DNA of 8,531 nt from positions 1 to 8,531 of the forward strand of contig OMRF01000361.1 in the NCBI GenBank assembly GCA_900313435.1, given 5' to 3'. Under the pieces are notes generated by a model that was not told where the DNA came from, ran no database searches, and worked only from the letters and a program-made list of their open reading frames with translations. This DNA is from an uncultured Lachnospiraceae bacterium. Lineage in GTDB: Bacteria > Bacillota > Clostridia > Lachnospirales > Lachnospiraceae. Shown here one piece after another: positions 5,149 through 8,531 of this stretch. Position 1 is the first letter of the stretch; every line of letters begins with the position of its first letter. The translations under genes were made by a program, and so were the position numbers.

Positions 5149-6105
5149 TTGTTCGATTTTGAAAACCCCAACATTTCGGTAACTGAGCTTTCTGAAGACG
5201 GAAAATACGGCGTGTTCGTATGTGAGCCTCTTGAGAGGGGCTACGGCACCACGCTCAGCAATTCTCTTCGCAGGATAATGCTCTCCTCGCTTCCCGGCTG
5301 CGCTGTAAGCCAGGTCAAGATCGAGGGTGTTCAGCATGAGTTCTCCGTGATCCCGGGGATAAAAGAGGATGTTACCGAGATAATCCTTAATATCAAAGAA
5401 CTGGCACTTAGAAACAAAAGCAACACAGAAGAGCCCAAGACCGTCTATCTTGAATTTGAGGGAGAAGGCGAGATAAAGGCTTCTGATATAGACTTTGGTT
5501 CGGATATAGAAGTCATAAATCCGGATCTTACCATCGCGACAGCGTCCTCGCCCAATGCGAAGCTTTATATGGAACTTACGATCTCTTGCGGCAGGGGATA
5601 TGTGAGTGCTGAAGCGAACAAAACCGATGACACTCCTATCGGAGTCATCGCAGTTGACTCGATCTACACTCCCATAGACAGGGTGAATCTCAAGGTCGAG
5701 AATACACGTGTCGGACAGCAGACTGACTATGACAAGCTTACGCTTGAGGTTTGGACGAAAGGTACGTTGAAGGCTGATGAGGCTGTCAGCCTCGCTGCAA
5801 AGGTGCTCTGCGAGCATCTCAAGCTTTTCATCAATCTGTCCGAAGCAGGCAGGGAAGTTGAGATCATGACTCCCGATGTGCCCGCACCTGCTCCGACTCC
5901 CGGAGATATGCTGATAGAGGAACTTGAGCTTTCAGTTCGTTCCTACAACTGCCTGAAACGCGCGGCTATCAGTACGGTACAGCAGCTTACGGAGAAGTCA
6001 GAGGAAGAAATGATGAAGGTCAGGAACCTCGGAAGGAAATCTTTGGAAGAGGTTACGAACAAACTTCATGACCTCGGTCTTTCCTTCAGGAATTCCGATG
6101 ATTGA
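5149..6105 (+). CDS. rpoA: DNA-directed RNA polymerase alpha subunit
   Basis: Alpha forms the dimer on which RNA polymerase assembles, and its C-terminal domain binds UP elements and activators. The 318 residues begin FDFENPNI after a TTG start, as in other Firmicutes. The N-terminal domain (to about 232) has the dimer-interface sequence LERGYGTTLSNSLRRIMLSS (28-47) and GVQHEFSVIPG (60-70). A proline-rich linker (VPAPAPTPG, 244-252) leads to the C-terminal domain, where R264, N267, C268, G295, K297 and S298 align, shifted by one, with the DNA-contact residues R265, N268, C269, G296, K298 and S299 of E. coli. It lies between rpsD and rplQ as usual. The 62-base leader gap contains a palindrome but no promoter I can support. 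Confidence 0.98.
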   Translation: MFDFENPNISVTELSEDGKYGVFVCEPLERGYGTTLSNSLRRIMLSSLPGCAVSQVKIEGVQHEFSVIPGIKEDVTEIILNIKELALRNKSNTEEPKTVYLEFEGEGEIKASDIDFGSDIEVINPDLTIATASSPNAKLYMELTISCGRGYVSAEANKTDDTPIGVIAVDSIYTPIDRVNLKVENTRVGQQTDYDKLTLEVWTKGTLKADEAVSLAAKVLCEHLKLFINLSEAGREVEIMTPDVPAPAPTPGDMLIEELELSVRSYNCLKRAAISTVQQLTEKSEEEMMKVRNLGRKSLEEVTNKLHDLGLSFRNSDD

Positions 6106-6145
6106 AGCAATCCGGACTGTGCATGAATTGTAAAGGAAGAAGATC

Positions 6146-6670
6146 ATGGCAAAGTACAGAAAACTATCCCGCACATCCTCACAGAGGAAGGCTCTTTTGA
6201 GGAGTCAGGTGACCCAGCTTATATGGAAGGGCAGGATCATCACTACAGAGTCAAAGGCAAAAGAAGTAAAGAAGATAGCTGAAGGCCTTATAGCTCTCGG
6301 GATCAAAGAAAAGGACAATTACGAAGATGTGACGGTTTCCGTGAAGACGCCCAGAAAGGACAAGGATGGGCATCGTGTCAAGGAAGAGAAGGGCGGAAAG
6401 AAGGTTACCGTTTACGATACAGTTGACAAGCAGATCAAAAAGGACAAGCCTTCAAGACTTCATGCCAGACGTCAGATGCTGAAGGTTCTCTATCCTGTCA
6501 CCGAGAAGGGTGAAAAGAGACGTGAGGACAAGCAGGTAGATCTTTGCGCGAAGCTTTTTGATGAGTATGGTGCAAAGTACAAGGATCGTCAGGGCGGATA
6601 CACCCGTATCATCAAGATCGGCGAGAGAAAGGGTGACGGCGCACTTGAGGTCGTTCTCGAAATGGTCTGA
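6146..6670 (+). CDS. rplQ: 50S ribosomal protein L17 with an internal insertion
   Basis: L17 is a large-subunit protein near the polypeptide exit. The N-terminal part (residues 1-53, with KLSRTSSQRKALLRSQVTQL and TTESKAKEVKKIAEGLI) and the C-terminal part (103-174, with SRLHARRQMLKVLYPV, VDLCAKLFDEYGAKY and GGYTRIIKIGERKGD) match L17 of ordinary length. Between them lies a charged, lysine-rich stretch of about 48 residues (55-102) absent from E. coli L17, making 174 residues against the usual 112-130. The frame and codon use continue smoothly, so this is not an error. I recall similar enlarged L17 proteins in Lachnospiraceae. The ATG follows AAAGGA (6132-6137). This gene closes the operon and is followed by a strong terminator. 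Confidence 0.96.
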   Translation: MAKYRKLSRTSSQRKALLRSQVTQLIWKGRIITTESKAKEVKKIAEGLIALGIKEKDNYEDVTVSVKTPRKDKDGHRVKEEKGGKKVTVYDTVDKQIKKDKPSRLHARRQMLKVLYPVTEKGEKRREDKQVDLCAKLFDEYGAKYKDRQGGYTRIIKIGERKGDGALEVVLEMV

Positions 6671-6700
6671 CAGGCTTTGAGTATCATCATAAGAAAAATG

Positions 6701-6724
6701 GCAGGGTCTTGACCCTGCTTTTTT
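6701..6724 (+). terminator. Rho-independent terminator after rplQ
   Basis: GCAGGGT (6701-6707) pairs perfectly with ACCCTGC (6712-6718) around a CTTG tetraloop, followed by six T residues (6719-6724). An A run at 6694-6698 precedes the stem. It lies 31 bases after the rplQ stop and ends the alpha-type operon. The A run means some termination in the opposite direction is also possible. Confidence 0.93.
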
Positions 6725-6761
6725 CGACAGAAAATCACTTAAGAAGAGGAGAGGAACGATA

Positions 6762-8039
6762 ATGAAAAAGAAATTCCTTTCACTTATGATGGCAGGTGCC
6801 ATGACAGCGGCTCTTGTTGTGGGATGCACCTCTCCGGGAGGGGGCCAGAATGCGAGTTCGGGGTCAAATAGCTCCGCAGCTTATACAGGAACTGTTGAGG
6901 ATGTTTCACTTACGGTCATGACTCCTACGGAAGATGATGCCTGGGTTAGGCAGGAATCAGCTGCATTCGGGAAGGCTCATCCGGAGTACAGGATCACATG
7001 GAATTATCTCCAGACATCCGAGGCAGACGCGAAGGACGTCATCCTGAAGGATCCGACAGCTATCTCACAGTGCGGCGATGTTTACATGTTCGCAAACGAC
7101 CAGCTTGCATCTCTTGTTAAGGCAAATGCCATCTTAAAGCTCGGCGGCTCTACCGCTGACGCTGTAAGGGCCGACAACGGCGAGGCAATGATTGCGTCTG
7201 TTACATATCAGGATTCAATATACGCTGTTCCATATACTTCAAACACATGGTTCATGTTCTATGACAAGAGTGTTTTTTCAGAGTCAGATGTAAAGAGCCT
7301 TGACACGATGCTTTCAAAAGGCCGCGTGGCTATGGATATCACAAACGGCTGGTATTTCGCCGCTCCTTATGTCGGAAACGGCTGCACCTTCTATGGCAAC
7401 GGAAACGACGAAAGCGCGAAGATCGATTTCTCCGGTGACAAGGCCGCAAATGTGACAAAGGCTCTTATAGCGCTTGTTGGCAACAAGAACTTTGTTGTCG
7501 CAACACCTGAGGATGCCATCGGACAGCTTTTGAATGATGACCCTTCAAAAAAAATATCCGCCTTTATGGGCGGATCCTGGAACACGATGGATGTTAAGGA
7601 AATGCTGGGCGACAATATGGGCTGTGCCGTTCTTCCAACTATCAGGATTGACGGTAAGGACGTCCAGATGAAGGCGTTTACCGGTTCAAAGGCTCTCGGA
7701 GTGAACCCTAATGCCAAGAACCAGAAGGCAGCTGTCGAACTGGCGTCATTCCTTGGCTCAGAGCAGGCTCAGCTAGACCATTTCACAATGAGGCAGATAC
7801 CTCCGACAAACACAAAGGCTGCTTCAAGCGCTGATGTCAAGACGGATCCTGCCTGCGCGGCACAGGCTGCCGTGGCTTTAAACACATCTGTCCTCCAGCC
7901 CGCGTTCGGAATGGACAGCTGGTGGAATGCAGCGAAATACTTCGCAAAGGCGATCATCTCCGGCGAGGTTACGGAGGAAAACGCTGCGGAAAAGACAGCT
8001 GTGTTCAATGAAACCATCAATTCCACTGTTGTAAATTAA
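6762..8039 (+). CDS. Extracellular solute-binding lipoprotein, family 1 (probable sugar-binding)
   Basis: This is a substrate-binding protein of the kind that feeds ABC importers, held on the outer face of the membrane by a lipid. Residues 1-21 form a signal peptide (KKK, then a hydrophobic run) and V19-V20-G21-C22 is a lipobox, with C22 the lipidated residue. A Gly/Ser-rich linker follows (23-41). The mature domain begins LTVMTPTEDDAWVRQESAAF; VPYTSNTWFMFYDKSVF (156-172) and the hinge-region FMGGSWNTMD (268-277) are typical of the maltose/oligosaccharide family, as is LGVNPNAKNQKAAVELASFL (312-331). Length (425) is normal. The ligand cannot be named, though aromatic residues (W163, W197, W273, W387, W388) suit a sugar. 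ATG 6762 follows AGGAGAGG (6747-6754). No permease or ATPase gene is adjacent, and no convincing promoter is present in the 37 bases after the terminator. Confidence 0.88.
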   Translation: MKKKFLSLMMAGAMTAALVVGCTSPGGGQNASSGSNSSAAYTGTVEDVSLTVMTPTEDDAWVRQESAAFGKAHPEYRITWNYLQTSEADAKDVILKDPTAISQCGDVYMFANDQLASLVKANAILKLGGSTADAVRADNGEAMIASVTYQDSIYAVPYTSNTWFMFYDKSVFSESDVKSLDTMLSKGRVAMDITNGWYFAAPYVGNGCTFYGNGNDESAKIDFSGDKAANVTKALIALVGNKNFVVATPEDAIGQLLNDDPSKKISAFMGGSWNTMDVKEMLGDNMGCAVLPTIRIDGKDVQMKAFTGSKALGVNPNAKNQKAAVELASFLGSEQAQLDHFTMRQIPPTNTKAASSADVKTDPACAAQAAVALNTSVLQPAFGMDSWWNAAKYFAKAIISGEVTEENAAEKTAVFNETINSTVVN

Positions 8040-8043
8040 TAAT

Positions 8044-8531
8044 CTACTTCAGCGTCGCAATAGTGACTCCCGTGTCGCCTTCACCGAATTCACCCAATCG
8101 GAAGGAGGCGATCCGGGAATCTTTTTTTAAGAAGGCCTCAACCGCCTTTCGGAGGGCTCCGGTGCCCTTGCCGTGAACTATCCTGACCGACTCAAGGCTT
8201 GAAAGGCAGGCATCGTCTATATATTTGTCAAGCGCGTTTATAGCGTCATCCGCAGTCATTCCGAGGAGCTGGATCTCCGGTGAGATCGACATCGATCTTG
8301 AAAGGGATGAGCCGCCTGACCCCTTCTTTTTGAAGGAGGCGCCTTCAAAGGTGACCGTTTCTTCCGGACTGTCGTCCCGCGCAAGATCCTTGATATTGAT
8401 CTTTGTCGTGATTATCCCCATTCTGACCTCTGTATTTCCCTTCCTGTCAGGAACGGAAAGAACTGTGCCTTTTGCACGTCCCATGGAAAGAACGAGAACC
8501 CTGTCGCCTTCCTTTATTTCCTCGGGCTTTA
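8044..8531 (-). CDS. mutS2: MutS2, C-terminal part (5' part outside window)
   Basis: MutS2 is a MutS-like ATPase without mismatch-repair function; in Bacillus it acts on collided ribosomes, and older work links it to control of recombination. Only the last 161 residues are visible, read from the window end to TAG at 8046-8044. A KOW/SH3-like domain comes first (EEIKEGDRVLVLSMGRAKGT, then VLSVPDRKGNTEVRMGII), then a Gly/Ser/Lys-rich linker, then the Smr domain (about the last 85 residues) with SPEIQLLGMTADDAINALDK, the HGKGTGALRKAV motif and the closing RLGEFGEGDTGVTIATLK. The internal ATG at 8484 lies inside the KOW-like domain and is not the start. The usual D-L-R/H-G at the start of Smr reads Q-L-L-G here. 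It converges on the binding-protein gene with four bases between stops. Confidence 0.93.
   Translation of the reverse strand, partial: KPEEIKEGDRVLVLSMGRAKGTVLSVPDRKGNTEVRMGIITTKINIKDLARDDSPEETVTFEGASFKKKGSGGSSLSRSMSISPEIQLLGMTADDAINALDKYIDDACLSSLESVRIVHGKGTGALRKAVEAFLKKDSRIASFRLGEFGEGDTGVTIATLK

Noticed and set aside
5107..5817. Long open frame of 236 codons on the minus strand opposite rpoA
   Set aside because: It mirrors the biased codon use of rpoA, has no ribosome binding site or recognisable domain, and rpoA itself is certain. Shorter antisense frames opposite adk and secY were dropped for the same reason.
6667..6693. CTGACA (6667-6672) with CATAAG (6688-6693) as a promoter for the binding protein
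   Set aside because: The spacer is only 15 bases, the -10 box is poor, and transcription would begin at the terminator stem.

Overview
The window carries the 3' half of the large ribosomal protein cluster of a Firmicute, most likely a member of the Clostridia close to Lachnospiraceae. The placement rests on three things: an S4 protein of the zinc-free type with an N-terminus I associate with that family, an L17 protein enlarged by about 48 internal residues, and strong AGGAGG ribosome binding sites with heavy use of CTT for leucine. It is inference from remembered families, not from a search.

Layout. Positions 1-3342 hold the end of the spc-type operon on the + strand: rpsE (5' end cut off by the window edge), rpmD, rplO, secY, adk and infA, tightly packed (rplO and secY overlap by one base). 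The methionine aminopeptidase gene (map), often found between adk and infA in Firmicutes, is missing here. At 3380-3408 lies a promoter with perfect consensus boxes (TTGACA, 17 bases, TATAAT), followed by a leader that can fold into a long hairpin. It opens the alpha-type operon: rpmJ, rpsM, rpsK, rpsD, rpoA and rplQ (3490-6670), closed by a clear Rho-independent terminator at 6701-6724. No terminator separates infA from this promoter, so upstream transcription probably runs through and is boosted here.

After the terminator comes one gene unrelated to translation: a lipoprotein solute-binding protein of the ABC sugar-transporter type (6762-8039), with no permease or ATPase beside it. Facing it on the - strand, with four bases between the stop codons, is the 3' part of mutS2 (8044-8531, cut by the window edge), showing the KOW-like and Smr domains.

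How the genes work together: the first twelve genes supply ribosomal proteins of both subunits, initiation factor IF-1, the SecY translocon channel, adenylate kinase and the RNA polymerase alpha subunit, so ribosome, transcription and export capacity are made together. MutS2 acts on stalled or collided ribosomes in Bacillus, but its position here looks incidental.

No stretch longer than 300 bases lacks a gene. The largest gap (3343-3489) holds the promoter and leader. I see no CRISPR array, tRNA, rRNA, insertion sequence or phage remnant. The window is mostly a conserved housekeeping region and I found no undescribed multi-gene system. The points most worth checking are the rpmJ leader, the gap before rpsM, and the orphan binding protein.
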